64,000 nucleotides of DNA from Mycolicibacterium mageritense (GTDB taxonomy: Bacteria; Actinomycetota; Actinomycetes; Mycobacteriales; Mycobacteriaceae). The stretch spans positions 4,464,001-4,528,000 of the forward strand of contig NZ_AP022567.1 of NCBI RefSeq assembly GCF_010727475.1, read 5' to 3'. How positions within the stretch are numbered: position 1 is the stretch's first letter; every line of letters starts with the position of its first letter. The notes below the pieces were generated by a model. The model ran no database searches. It saw nothing but the letters and a program-made list of their open reading frames with translations, and was not told the DNA's origin. Below are positions 17,565 through 26,234 of this stretch, in pieces. The position numbers and the translations under genes were made by a program.

Positions 17565-18092
17565 ATGGACGATCCGGAGGCCGCGATGATGCGGGGGCTC
17601 TACGACGAGCACGCCGCTGCGCTGTGGCGCTACGCCCTTCGGCTGACGGGGGATCGAGCCCGCGCCGAAGACGTCGTACAAGAGACGCTGCTGCGCGCCT
17701 GGCGTCACCCCGAGGTCACCGCTGACGTCGATCGATCCGCCCGGGCCTGGTTATTCACCGTGGCGCGGAACATGATTATCGATGAACGTCGCAGTGCCCG
17801 GTTTCGCAGTGAGACCGGCGTCCCCGACCCCGAACAGGTGGCCGACCATCTTGGATACGCAGCCTCTCCCGACCAGGTGGACACCGCTTTGGACCGGTTG
17901 CTGCTGAGCACCGCGCTCAGCCAACTCTCCGAGGAACACCGCGCGGTGGTCCGTCGGGCGTACTACCAGGGCTGGACCACCGGACAGATTGCAGCAGATC
18001 TGCAGATACCGGAAGGAACGGTGAAATCGCGGCTGCACTACGCGGTCCGTGCGCTACGACTGAATCTGCAGGAAATGGGGGTGACACGATGA
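17565..18092 (+). CDS. sigL: ECF RNA polymerase sigma factor SigL
   Basis: A 175-residue ECF sigma factor with region 2 (about residues 15-75, LWRYALRLTGDRARAEDVVQETLLRAW) and region 4 (about 115-170, QLSEEHRAVVRRAYYQGWTTGQIAADLQIPEGTVKSRLHYAVRALR). Identified as SigL from the order secY-adk-map-sigL-rslA, which matches M. tuberculosis Rv0735. The ATG at 17565 is preferred over the TTG at 17559 because GGAGG (17554-17558) gives six-base spacing to the ATG. The stop overlaps rslA (ATGA). Held inactive by the zinc anti-sigma encoded next, released on redox change. Confidence 0.94.
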   Translation: MDDPEAAMMRGLYDEHAAALWRYALRLTGDRARAEDVVQETLLRAWRHPEVTADVDRSARAWLFTVARNMIIDERRSARFRSETGVPDPEQVADHLGYAASPDQVDTALDRLLLSTALSQLSEEHRAVVRRAYYQGWTTGQIAADLQIPEGTVKSRLHYAVRALRLNLQEMGVTR

Positions 18093-18823
18093 CGCCGTTC
18101 GGTGTGCCCCACGGTGTCGAACCGGTGGATGGTGACCGCTACCTGACGTGGGATGCGGCCTATGTGCTGGGCTCGCTGGCGAGCAACGAGCGCCGCGAGT
18201 ACGAAGCGCACCTCGAAGGTTGCGAACGCTGCCGCGCAGCGGTCGCCGAGTTGAGCGGCATGCCGGCCCTGCTGGCGCTGCTCGATCTCGACGACGTGCG
18301 CTCGATCGACGAGCAGCAACCCGATCCACCCCTGCGGCCCGAGGTTCTGCAGTCCGTGCTCGACACCGTCAGCTGGCGGCGGCGGCGCTCACGGTGGATC
18401 ACCAGCGCAGCCGTCGCCGTGGCGGCCGCGGTGCTGGCCGTCGGCCTGGTGGTCGCGATCCGGCCCGAGATCTTCGGGATGCAACGCGGGACCGAACAGC
18501 AGACCGCGCAGATGCTCGAGATGACCAAGGTGTCTCAGACGCCGATCAACGCGAGCATCGCGATGAGCAGCTTCGCCTGGGGCACCCGCATCGACATGGC
18601 CTGCACCTACGGGGATTGGGGCCAGCGCGACGCCCCGCCGCAGAACCTGGGCATGGTGGTGGTCGGGCGCGACGGCAGCCGCTCGGAGATCGCGACCTGG
18701 CTCGGATTGTCCGGCGCGACCGCCCTGCCGAGCGCGAACACGCCGCTGCCGATGGACCAGATCGCCGCGGTGCAGATGGTTTCGTCTCCCGACGGGAAGG
18801 TGCTGCTCGAAAAGCAGCTCTGA
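18089..18823 (+). CDS. rslA: Anti-sigma-L factor RslA, zinc-binding membrane protein
   Basis: A 244-residue anti-sigma factor. The zinc anti-sigma motif is H41-X3-C45-X2-C48 in HLEGCERC, in the N-terminal cytosolic domain. One membrane segment follows (about residues 106-127, ITSAAVAVAAAVLAVGLVVAI), so the C-terminal domain (about 128-244) is extracytoplasmic. In the M. tuberculosis orthologue zinc loss on oxidation lowers affinity for SigL. The ATG overlaps the sigL stop (ATGA), which keeps sigma and anti-sigma near equal. In M. tuberculosis, Rv0737 follows; here a four-gene operon lies between. Confidence 0.93.
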   Translation: MTPFGVPHGVEPVDGDRYLTWDAAYVLGSLASNERREYEAHLEGCERCRAAVAELSGMPALLALLDLDDVRSIDEQQPDPPLRPEVLQSVLDTVSWRRRRSRWITSAAVAVAAAVLAVGLVVAIRPEIFGMQRGTEQQTAQMLEMTKVSQTPINASIAMSSFAWGTRIDMACTYGDWGQRDAPPQNLGMVVVGRDGSRSEIATWLGLSGATALPSANTPLPMDQIAAVQMVSSPDGKVLLEKQL

Positions 18824-18923
18824 CGCCTCACTCGCCTCACCCGCGAGCGGGGGACTGCTCGCCGGTGTTGGCTGGGGGAATCCTGGCCGCTCGCAGGGAA
18901 TTTCCCCAAATCTGCCAACCCGG

Positions 18924-18951
18924 TGAACCGAAGTTACCGGCCGGTCGTGTC
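18924..18951 (+). promoter_or_regulatory. SigL-type ECF promoter before the ThDP/KAS operon
   Basis: TGAACC (18924-18929), 16 bases, CGTGTC (18946-18951), 29 bases before the start at 18981. It has the same -35, the same spacer and a better -10 than the element before sigL. It lies in the 157-base gap after rslA. Function as a SigL promoter is inferred from the match and the linkage. Confidence 0.68.
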
Positions 18952-18980
18952 ACTGGGCAGAGGACGGGAGTAGGTGACAC

Positions 18981-20705
18981 ATGGTCAGCAGGCACAGGGT
19001 GGTCGACCACATCGTCGCGGTTCTTGCGGCGAACAAGGTCAGTCATATCTTCGGCGTCGACGGCGCCAACATCGAAGACCTTTATGACGCAGCGCATTTC
19101 CGCGACGACCTCACCGCAGTACTGGCCAAGCACGAATTCTCGGCGGCGACCATGGCCGATGGTTACAGCCGCAGCGGCGCGGGGCTCGGTGTCGTCGTCG
19201 CGACCTCGGGCGGGGGCGCGCTGAACACCGTGGCAGGGCTGGGTGAGGCCCTGGCCAGCCGGGTTCCGGTGCTCGCCTTGATCGGGCAGGCGCCGACGGT
19301 GCTCGACGGCCGGGGCTCGTTTCAGGACACCAGCGGTGAGAACGGTGCACTCGACGCCGTGGCCTTGTTCTCGGCGGTCTCGGTGTACTGCCGCCGGGTG
19401 CTCGGCGCCGACGATATCCGCGCCGCCCTGCCCGAGGCGCTGGCCGCCGCGCGACGCGGTGGGCCCGCGGTATTGCTGCTGCCCAAGGATGTTCAGCAGG
19501 CCGACGTGAGCGGCACCAACGGTTTCGGCGGCACAGACGCCGAGCCGGGCGCCCGGTTCGCCGATCTGCAGCCATTGGTGCACGCGTTGCGCAGCGCCGC
19601 CGGGCCGATCACGGTCATCGCCGGTGAGCAGGTCGCCCGTGACGATGCGCGCTGCGAACTCGAACGGCTGCGGGCGACGTTGCGGGCCCGGGTCGCGACG
19701 GTCCCCGACGCCAAGGACGTGGCGGGCACGCCAGGGTTCGGATCGTCTTCTGCGCTGGGCGTTTCGGGTGTCATGGGTCATCCCGGTGTGGCCGCCGCGA
19801 TCAACCAGAGTACCCTGTGCCTGCTGGTCGGCACCCGGATGTCGGTGACGTCGCGCGCCGGGCTCGACGAGGCGTTGGGTGCGCTGCCCACCTACTCGCT
19901 GGGTAACGCCAACCCGTACGTGCCGAGCACACACGTGCACACCGACGATCTGCGCCATTCGCTGGCGACGCTCAACGAGGCCATGTCGGGCAACGGTCGG
20001 CCACACCAGGTCAGGGTTCCGGACCCGATGCCGCACAGCGAATTACAGCCGCCGCCGCACGACGGTCCCGGCATCAGGTACCGCGACGCCATGACGATCC
20101 TGGACGCCACGCTGCCCGACGGCACCGACATCGTGGTCGACGCCGGGAACATCGGCGCATCGGCCATCCACTATCTGCCGGCCCGGCGGGACGGGCGTTT
20201 CATCGTCGCGCTCGGTATGGGCGGCATGGGATGCAGCTTCGGGGCGGGCATCGGGATGACGTTCCACCGCACGCGGGAGCGGCACAGGCGCACCGTGGTG
20301 ATCGCGGGTGACGGGTCGTTCTTCATGCACGGCATGGAGATTCACACCGCACTGCAGTACCGGTTGCCCATCACGTTCGTGCTGTTCGACAACCACGCGC
20401 ATGCCATGTGTGTCACGCGGGAGCAACTGTTCTACGAGGATCGCTACAGCTACAACCGGTTTGGTGCGAGCCGGCTGGGCGCAGGCCTCGCGGCGATGTT
20501 CCCCGGGCTGACGGCGGTCGACGTCGACGCCATCGATCAGCTTCCGGAGGCGCTCGCGGTCGCACTCGAAGCCGACGGTCCGTCGGTGATCAGCGTCGAA
20601 TGCTCACCTGATGAGATCCCGCCGTTCGCAGCATTTCTCGGCAAGACCGTACCCAACCCTTCAACTCACGAGGAGAACAGAACCCATGTCACTGCCCGCG
20701 CTTGA
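18981..20705 (+). CDS. Thiamine diphosphate-dependent enzyme (acetolactate synthase/decarboxylase superfamily)
   Basis: A 574-residue three-domain ThDP enzyme. The Pyr domain has the cofactor-activating glutamate E52 in KHEFSAATMADGYSR, the central domain follows near 190-330, and the PP domain has the Mg-ThDP motif starting at GDGSFFMHGME and ending at FDNHAHAM (about residues 443-475). It should decarboxylate a 2-keto acid or join an acyl carbanion to an acceptor; the substrate cannot be read. It is not a normal ilvB, since no small subunit is nearby. First gene of a four-gene operon behind a SigL-type promoter; it overlaps the next gene by 20 bases. Confidence 0.85.
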   Translation: MVSRHRVVDHIVAVLAANKVSHIFGVDGANIEDLYDAAHFRDDLTAVLAKHEFSAATMADGYSRSGAGLGVVVATSGGGALNTVAGLGEALASRVPVLALIGQAPTVLDGRGSFQDTSGENGALDAVALFSAVSVYCRRVLGADDIRAALPEALAAARRGGPAVLLLPKDVQQADVSGTNGFGGTDAEPGARFADLQPLVHALRSAAGPITVIAGEQVARDDARCELERLRATLRARVATVPDAKDVAGTPGFGSSSALGVSGVMGHPGVAAAINQSTLCLLVGTRMSVTSRAGLDEALGALPTYSLGNANPYVPSTHVHTDDLRHSLATLNEAMSGNGRPHQVRVPDPMPHSELQPPPHDGPGIRYRDAMTILDATLPDGTDIVVDAGNIGASAIHYLPARRDGRFIVALGMGGMGCSFGAGIGMTFHRTRERHRRTVVIAGDGSFFMHGMEIHTALQYRLPITFVLFDNHAHAMCVTREQLFYEDRYSYNRFGASRLGAGLAAMFPGLTAVDVDAIDQLPEALAVALEADGPSVISVECSPDEIPPFAAFLGKTVPNPSTHEENRTHVTARA

Positions 20706-21366
20706 CGACATTTCCGCCCACCGAGGCAGCACCGTCCCGATCGACGGGGTCATCCGCATCGAGACCTCACCACGGGAACAGGCCACCCCGATCATCATGG
20801 AGATGATGCGGTCGGTGTACCCGCACCACGAGGTGTTCGGCGAGTACTGCACCGTCAACGAGTACATCGACTGCCCACCCGACGAACTGTTCGACTACCT
20901 GTCGGACACCCGCTGCCTGGAGGAGTGGACCTACAGCCTGCGGGGTTTCGTGCCCACCGACGAACCGGGACTGTGGCTCGCGCACGACCGGCTGGGCGCA
21001 GGCCCGAACGGTCCGGGCAGCGAGATCTACACCCGCACCGTCGCGCACCGCGATGCGCTGACCGTGGACTACCACTGCGCATGGGACCAGGGCAAACACC
21101 TGTGGATGATCTACCTGATGCGCATCGTCGACGCCCAGGTGGTGTTCGACAAGCCCGGATCCGTTGTGCTGTGGACGAATTGCCATCACCCGTTCTACGA
21201 CCACAATCCGTACCCGGAAACCGCGCCGCCCGGGCGCCCGGTGTGGGTCGGCGACTTCTGGGACATGTTCGGCCCGGGCCACCTGCTGGAACTGCGCAAC
21301 CTCAAGGCCATCGCCGAATACCGGCACCGCAACGGCCTGCCCGTCACCCCGCTCTGGATGAAATGA
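20686..21366 (+). CDS. SRPBCC-fold protein (cyclase/aromatase or lipid-binding type)
   Basis: A 226-residue protein whose middle part (about residues 55-160, EYIDCPPDELFDYLSDTRCLEEWTYSLRGF onward) has the pattern of the START/SRPBCC helix-grip fold. Members act as polyketide cyclases, aromatases or hydrophobic ligand carriers. No catalytic residue can be assigned with confidence. ATG at 20686 is preferred over an upstream start at 20611 because GAGGAG precedes it and the latter lies deep in the ThDP gene. It overlaps that gene by 20 bases and is 7 bases from the KAS III-like gene, so the set is one operon. Confidence 0.7.
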   Translation: MSLPALDDISAHRGSTVPIDGVIRIETSPREQATPIIMEMMRSVYPHHEVFGEYCTVNEYIDCPPDELFDYLSDTRCLEEWTYSLRGFVPTDEPGLWLAHDRLGAGPNGPGSEIYTRTVAHRDALTVDYHCAWDQGKHLWMIYLMRIVDAQVVFDKPGSVVLWTNCHHPFYDHNPYPETAPPGRPVWVGDFWDMFGPGHLLELRNLKAIAEYRHRNGLPVTPLWMK

Positions 21367-21373
21367 GATCCGC

Positions 21374-22402
21374 ATGAACGACGAAACCAACACCGTCAGC
21401 CTGATCGATGTGTCGACGTACCTGCCCGGTGACCCGGTCAGCTCTGATTACTACCTGCAGTTCGCCGATTCCGACGATCTGCGCGACAACCTGATGTTCC
21501 GCGCGCCGCGGTTCCGCCACCATGTGGGCCCCGACGAGACCGCGGTCGACATGGTCGAGCGGGCGGCGGCCGGCCTCGTCGAGCGGCACGGTCAGGACGT
21601 CGTCGCCGATGCCGACGTGTTGATCACGCACACCCAGCTGCCCGACATGCCGTTCTACGGCGGGGGCGGCGCCATGGCGCATCGCCTTGGCATGAAACCG
21701 AACTGGGTGATCGACCTGCACAACGGCGGCTGTGCGGCCTTCGTGCTCGGACTCAAACTCGCCCGCAACCTGCTGGCAGCCGGTGAGGGCCGCACCGCGC
21801 TCATCGCGGTCGCCCAGAACGCCGCGGGCCAGATCTTCGACCAGGAGACCGTGCGACGCAAGGCCCAAGCCGCGGTGCCGGGTGACGGTGCCGCTGTCGG
21901 ACTCGTGACGCGGTCGGCCGAGTCGCCGATCCTCGACGTCGAATGCCGCACGTACGGCGAATACGCCGGCGACATGACCATCTCGGTCGACCCGCCCCGC
22001 AAGTGGTGGCAGGCCGGGCCGGGGGAGGGCTGCATCGGTTTCACCGAAAGCAAGATCACCAAGGTGCTGGCCCGGGGCAACCGGCAGGTGCCCGAGGTGT
22101 CGTATGCGGTGTGCGACCGAATCGGGTTGGCGCCCAAGGACGTCGACCTGCTGGTGACCAACCAGCCGAACCGGGTTTTCCTGCGGAACTGGCGGGACGC
22201 GCTGGAACTTCCGAAGACCCGGCACGTCGACACGTTCGACGACTGCGGCAACCTGTTCGCCGCAGGCATCCCGGTCAACCTGGACCGGGCGATCACGGCA
22301 GGCAAGCTCAAGACCGGCGACACGGTGCTGATGGCCGCGTTCGCGCATGCCGGTGACTTCGCCGGCGCCGCGGCGCTGCGCTGGGGCGGACGCGTCCGGT
22401 GA
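21374..22402 (+). CDS. KAS III-like thiolase-fold protein with altered active site
   Basis: A 342-residue protein of the 3-oxoacyl-ACP synthase III (FabH/CerJ-like) branch. The nucleophile is C120 in HNGGCAAFV. The usual histidine of the HQAN motif is replaced: the corresponding block reads TNQPN with N263. The last active-site asparagine is kept as N293 in DCGNLFAAGIP. Loss of the histidine argues against ordinary decarboxylating Claisen condensation and for acyl transfer or ester/amide formation, or a different mechanism; this is inference. ATG at 21374, 7 bases after the previous gene, with a GTGA junction to the aminotransferase. Confidence 0.8.
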   Translation: MNDETNTVSLIDVSTYLPGDPVSSDYYLQFADSDDLRDNLMFRAPRFRHHVGPDETAVDMVERAAAGLVERHGQDVVADADVLITHTQLPDMPFYGGGGAMAHRLGMKPNWVIDLHNGGCAAFVLGLKLARNLLAAGEGRTALIAVAQNAAGQIFDQETVRRKAQAAVPGDGAAVGLVTRSAESPILDVECRTYGEYAGDMTISVDPPRKWWQAGPGEGCIGFTESKITKVLARGNRQVPEVSYAVCDRIGLAPKDVDLLVTNQPNRVFLRNWRDALELPKTRHVDTFDDCGNLFAAGIPVNLDRAITAGKLKTGDTVLMAAFAHAGDFAGAAALRWGGRVR

Positions 22403-23433
22403 CCGGGTTGCGGCCCGCGCTGCTCGACGCGGTCGGCGCGCTGCCCGAGGCGGTGAACCCGTTTGCGCTCTCGCTCAACGAGTGTCCGTTCCCGCCGTTG
22501 CCCGCGGTGCGGTCGGCGATGGTCACGTCGATCGACGCCGCCAACCGCTACCCCGAGTTCCTGCCGCAGCGGTTGCGGTCGTTGATCGCGTCACGCGTCG
22601 GCGTGGGCGAGGAGCAGGTGGTGATCGGGGTGGGTGCAACCGGCGCCATCATGCAGGTGCTGCACGCGGTGACCAGTCCCGGTGACACCATCGTGATGTC
22701 GGCACCGACGTTCGACGGATATCCGATCTTCGCGCAGATGGCCCGGTTGCGTTCGGTCACAGTGCCCCTCGATGTGCATGGCCATCACGACCTCGATGCC
22801 ATGGCCGACGCCGCGGCCCGGGCCAGGGTGGTGGTCGTGTGCCGGCCGCACAACCCGACCGGAACCATCGAGACCGCTGCGGACATCGAACGATTCCTGA
22901 CCAGAGTTCCCGAGGACACTGTGGTACTGCTCGACGAGGCCTATGTCGAATTCCTCGCGCCCGAGCACCGCATCGACGCTCCGAGCCTGGTGGACCGGTT
23001 CGGCAATGTCGTGGTGGTGCGCACGTTTTCGAAGGCCTACGGGCTGGCCGGGTTGCGGATCGGATATGGCTTCTGCGCAGCCGAACTCGGGCGCAGCCTG
23101 TGGCGCATGCAGCTGCCGTTCGGGATCGGGCTCACCGCACTGGTCGCCGTTGCGGCGTCCTACGATTCGGAAAGCCAGCTGCGCCAGCGGATCCGGGTGA
23201 TCGCGGCCGAGCGTCGATTCCTGCGGACGCGGCTGCGCGCCAAGGGGATCTACAGCACCGACGGGCACGCCAACTTCGTGTATCTGCCCGCGGCGTCGAC
23301 ACCGTGGCGGAACGTGTTCGACGACACCGGGCTACAGGTCCGGCACTACGCCGACGGCGGAGTGCGGATCACCGTGGGCTCCAGGTCATCGACCCGCGCG
23401 GTGCTGCGTGCGGTGACGGCTGCGCTGGACTGA
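22399..23433 (+). CDS. Aminotransferase, histidinol-phosphate type (PLP class I/II)
   Basis: A 344-residue fold-type I PLP enzyme. The Schiff-base lysine is in TFSKAYGLAGLRIGYG (about residue 213), the conserved asparagine/proline in RPHNPTGT and the aspartate/tyrosine pair in LLDEAYVEF. It resembles HisC and the related aromatic aminotransferases. It is unlikely to be the biosynthetic hisC because no his genes are nearby; it more probably supplies or consumes an amino/keto acid for the operon product. The GTG start overlaps the KAS III-like stop. Last gene of the SigL-linked operon. Confidence 0.84.
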   Translation: MTGLRPALLDAVGALPEAVNPFALSLNECPFPPLPAVRSAMVTSIDAANRYPEFLPQRLRSLIASRVGVGEEQVVIGVGATGAIMQVLHAVTSPGDTIVMSAPTFDGYPIFAQMARLRSVTVPLDVHGHHDLDAMADAAARARVVVVCRPHNPTGTIETAADIERFLTRVPEDTVVLLDEAYVEFLAPEHRIDAPSLVDRFGNVVVVRTFSKAYGLAGLRIGYGFCAAELGRSLWRMQLPFGIGLTALVAVAASYDSESQLRQRIRVIAAERRFLRTRLRAKGIYSTDGHANFVYLPAASTPWRNVFDDTGLQVRHYADGGVRITVGSRSSTRAVLRAVTAALD

Positions 23434-23485
23434 CGAATCTGCGCAGGCTTTGGCGGCACCCGCAGCTGATGGGGTAAGAAGAGGA

Positions 23486-23989
23486 GTGCCCTCCGGACCC
23501 GACAAGCGTGACCCCATCGCGTTGGCCCGCGCCAACTGGGAGGCGTCGGGCTGGGGTGATGTCGCCGACGGCATGGTCGCGGTGACGTCGGTGATGCGGG
23601 CACACCAGATCCTGCTGGCGCGGGTCGAGAGCGCGCTGCGGCCCTACGATCTGAGCTTCTCGCGCTACGAGCTGTTGCGACTGCTGGCGTTCACCCGGAC
23701 CGGCGCATTGCCCATCACCAAGGCGTCGGACCGGCTACAGGTGCACGTCACGAGTGTCACGCACGCCATCCGGCGGCTGGAGGCCGGCGGTCTGGTCGAA
23801 CGGACGCCGCATCCGACCGACGGACGCACCACGTTGGTCTGGATCACCGACCTCGGGCGGTCCACGGTGGAGGACGCCACCGCGACGCTCAACAAGGAAG
23901 TGTTCGCCGACATCGGGATGTCCGACGAGCAGTCGCGTGCGCTTGCGGCCTCGATCGAGACGTTGCGCAGGCATTCCGGCGATTTCTGA
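23486..23989 (+). CDS. MarR-family transcriptional regulator
   Basis: A 167-residue winged-helix regulator. The DNA-binding part is around residues 50-115 (FSRYELLRLLAF, then ITKASDRLQVHVTSVTHAIRRLEAGGLVERTPHPTDGRTTLV). The position after the sigL/rslA block corresponds to M. tuberculosis Rv0737, with the ThDP/KAS operon inserted between. The GTG start at 23486 comes right after AAGAGGA, very close for a normal ribosome site, so the message may be leaderless; an in-frame start at 23450 is the alternative. It could regulate the upstream operon or itself; no operator was recognised. Confidence 0.8.
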   Translation: MPSGPDKRDPIALARANWEASGWGDVADGMVAVTSVMRAHQILLARVESALRPYDLSFSRYELLRLLAFTRTGALPITKASDRLQVHVTSVTHAIRRLEAGGLVERTPHPTDGRTTLVWITDLGRSTVEDATATLNKEVFADIGMSDEQSRALAASIETLRRHSGDF

Positions 23990-23994
23990 CCGGC

Positions 23995-24378
23995 TCAGCG
24001 CGCTACTTCGAGGCTCAGGAATTCGGGTGCCTTGATCACGTACCGCAGCATGAACCGGATGAACGCGGGCATGTCGGCGGCACTGTCATCGCGGTAGACC
24101 TCGGGGTTGGTCAGCCGGTAGTGGTGCCGCCGCGTCTCGAGTTCACATCCGCCCGCCGTGAGCACATTGCGCACCCAGTCGGCTTGCGGGCCGTAGGTCA
24201 GGGCGATCACGTAGCCGTTGTGCCTGCGGAAAGCCCACAGCGGGGTCCGGAAGGTGCGACCCGACTTGCGGCCGCGGTGGATCACGACGGCCCATCCCGG
24301 GGCCCATGGGGCGATGAAACGGGTGAGCCGGTTGAGGCCGATCTTGTTGGCGCGGGCAACCCATCGTGGAGCGGGCAT
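23995..24378 (-). CDS. Ddn-like F420-dependent nitroreductase family (DUF385) protein
   Basis: A 127-residue protein of the deazaflavin-dependent nitroreductase/DUF385 family, a split-barrel that binds reduced F420. Family features are the basic N-terminus, VVIHRGRKSGRTFRTPLWAF (about 31-50), and LTYGPQADWVRNVLTAGG (about 60-77). The substrate is unknown; members reduce quinones or other hydrophobic acceptors at the membrane. Convergent with the MarR gene (5-base gap) and divergent from the TetR gene at 24465, which probably regulates it. Confidence 0.85.
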   Translation of the reverse strand: MPAPRWVARANKIGLNRLTRFIAPWAPGWAVVIHRGRKSGRTFRTPLWAFRRHNGYVIALTYGPQADWVRNVLTAGGCELETRRHHYRLTNPEVYRDDSAADMPAFIRFMLRYVIKAPEFLSLEVAR

Positions 24379-24464
24379 CGCAGAAACTCCTCAAGTGTGG
24401 AATTAATGAGACGAGCGTAGCGCTGCCACGATCGGGAAGTCAACGACTGTAGAATTTCGGGACC

Positions 24465-25052
24465 ATGGCTCCCCTTGGACGACGGCCGGGACCGACCGCC
24501 ACCCGTGACGTGCTGGTGACGGCCGCCCGGACGTTGTTCGCCGAGAAGGGTTACGACAGGACGTCGGTGCGTGATATCGCCGCGGCCGCCCGTGTCGACC
24601 CGGCGATGATCCGGCATTACTTCGGCGGCAAGGCCAACCTGTTCCGCGCGACCGTGGGATGGCCGTTCGAGCCCGAACAGTTGCGCGACCGAATCGTGGG
24701 CGACGATGCCTGCGGCCTGGCCGACCGGTTGACGCGCGTGTTCTTCGAGGCGTGGGAGAACCCCGAAACCCGCACGCCGTTGTTGGCGATCCTGCGCGGA
24801 GCGGCCACGCACGATGATTCCGCGGCATTGGTGCGCCAGTTCATCGAGCACCGGCTCTACCCGCAGATCGCGGACCAGCTGGGCGGCCCTGACGCCGAGT
24901 TGCGCGTGGATCTCGCGATGGCCCAGCTGTTGGGCATCGCCTACCTACGCCATGTGCTGCGGATCGAACCGCTCGCTTCTCAGTCGACCGAAGAGCTCAT
25001 CGCCCACGCCATTCCCGTCGTGCGGATCCACCTACTCGATGATCGCGGGTAA
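24465..25052 (+). CDS. TetR-family regulator
   Basis: A 195-residue regulator. The N-terminal helix-turn-helix is clear (about residues 12-58, ARTLFAEKGYDRTSVRDIAAAARVDPAMIRHYFGGKANLF). The C-terminal ligand domain is helical. Divergent from the Ddn-like gene over 86 bases; TAGAAT (24451-24456) looks like a -10 or leaderless promoter, but no clean palindrome was seen. The 3' end overlaps the convergent sensor kinase by 21 bases. The ligand is unknown. Confidence 0.85.
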   Translation: MAPLGRRPGPTATRDVLVTAARTLFAEKGYDRTSVRDIAAAARVDPAMIRHYFGGKANLFRATVGWPFEPEQLRDRIVGDDACGLADRLTRVFFEAWENPETRTPLLAILRGAATHDDSAALVRQFIEHRLYPQIADQLGGPDAELRVDLAMAQLLGIAYLRHVLRIEPLASQSTEELIAHAIPVVRIHLLDDRG

Positions 25053-26234
25053 CGGGATGGTCGCGGTGACCGCGGTGCCCGATCCGGGCCGCGACCGGAT
25101 GTTGAGCCGCCCACCCACGATCTCGGCGCGCTCGGCCATCGACAGCAGCCCGTAGCCACCCATCTCGTCGCTGCCCAGCGGGTGCTCGAACGTGTCGAAA
25201 CCTTTTCCGTCGTCCACGATTTCGAGCCGGGCCACGTTGTCGTCGACCGCGAACGTGAGCCGCGCCCGGCCGGCCTCGGCGTGTTTGACGACGTTCTGCA
25301 GGCACTCCTGGGCGATCCGATAGAGCGCGAGCTCGATGTGGTCGGGCACCCGGGTCTCGGCCAGTTCGACGTCCAGATCGATGCCGGGGATGGACCGGGC
25401 CAGGCTCGCGAGACCGCCCGCCAGGCCGAGGTCGTCGAGCACCGGCGGTCGCAGCCCGCTGATCGCGGCACGGGCCTCCTGTAACGTCAGATCGGCCAAT
25501 TCCCTTGCCTTGTCCAGCTGTTCGGCGACGGCACGCGGGTCGTCCACCGCCCGCGCGGCAGCGTCCAGCCGGTACGACAACGTCACGAGCCGTTGCGAGA
25601 TGCCGTCGTGGATGTCACCGGCCAGTCGGCGGCGTTCGATCTCCTGGGCCTCGATGACTTGCTCGACGAAATTCTCGTGCGCCCGTTCGCGCGCGACCAG
25701 CTGCCGGTGCAGCCGGGCCTGGTGCAGTGCACCGGCGATGAGGCGGCCGATCACGACCAGCAGTTCGACATCCCGCGCGGTGAACTCGCGGCGGTTGACG
25801 GTGTGCACGTTGAGCACGCCCACCAGCCCGCCCGGATCGGTCTGCATCGGGACGGACACCATCGACGTGAAATCCCGCCCGCGCAGCGACTCGAACGGCA
25901 TGTACCGCGGGTCGGCTTCTTTGTCGTGACTGATCACCACCGGTTCGCGGTGGCTGGCCACCCATCCCGAGATGCCCTGGCCCAGCGGCAGCCGGATCTT
26001 GCCGACCTCGGCGTCGAACGGCGGTGTCGCGCCCGCGAGGGTCAGCGCGCGTTCGGAGTCGTCGAGCACGTGCACGAAGCACACGTCGGTCGCGGTGGCG
26101 TCGGTGATCATGCGTGCGGCCGCGGCCGCCAGCGGCTCGACCCCGGGCCCGCTGGACGTGGCCTGGATGAGCTCCCGTAGCAGCGCCAGCTCGCGGTCGG
26201 TGGTCAGGATGGTGGGGTCGAGATCGCCGGTCAT
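25032..26234 (-). CDS. Sensor histidine kinase, GAF + HisKA_3 (NarL-partner type)
   Basis: A 400-residue soluble kinase: a GAF domain (about residues 25-175), a dimerisation/phosphoacceptor helix with H209 in RRRLAGDIHDGISQRL, and a HATPase with QNVVKHAEAGR, DDGKGFD and GYGLLSMAERAE. No membrane segment is seen, so it should sense a cytosolic ligand or redox state through the GAF domain. ATG at 26234 overlaps the response-regulator stop (ATGA); a longer reading frame upstream runs through the regulator gene and is not used. Cognate partner is the protein encoded just before it. Confidence 0.9.
   Translation of the reverse strand: MTGDLDPTILTTDRELALLRELIQATSSGPGVEPLAAAAARMITDATATDVCFVHVLDDSERALTLAGATPPFDAEVGKIRLPLGQGISGWVASHREPVVISHDKEADPRYMPFESLRGRDFTSMVSVPMQTDPGGLVGVLNVHTVNRREFTARDVELLVVIGRLIAGALHQARLHRQLVARERAHENFVEQVIEAQEIERRRLAGDIHDGISQRLVTLSYRLDAAARAVDDPRAVAEQLDKARELADLTLQEARAAISGLRPPVLDDLGLAGGLASLARSIPGIDLDVELAETRVPDHIELALYRIAQECLQNVVKHAEAGRARLTFAVDDNVARLEIVDDGKGFDTFEHPLGSDEMGGYGLLSMAERAEIVGGRLNIRSRPGSGTAVTATIPLPAIIE

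Noticed and set aside
18981..20705. Acetolactate synthase ilvB for branched-chain amino acids
   Set aside because: No ilvN small subunit or ilv genes are near, and the operon context is different; general ThDP enzyme is the safer call.
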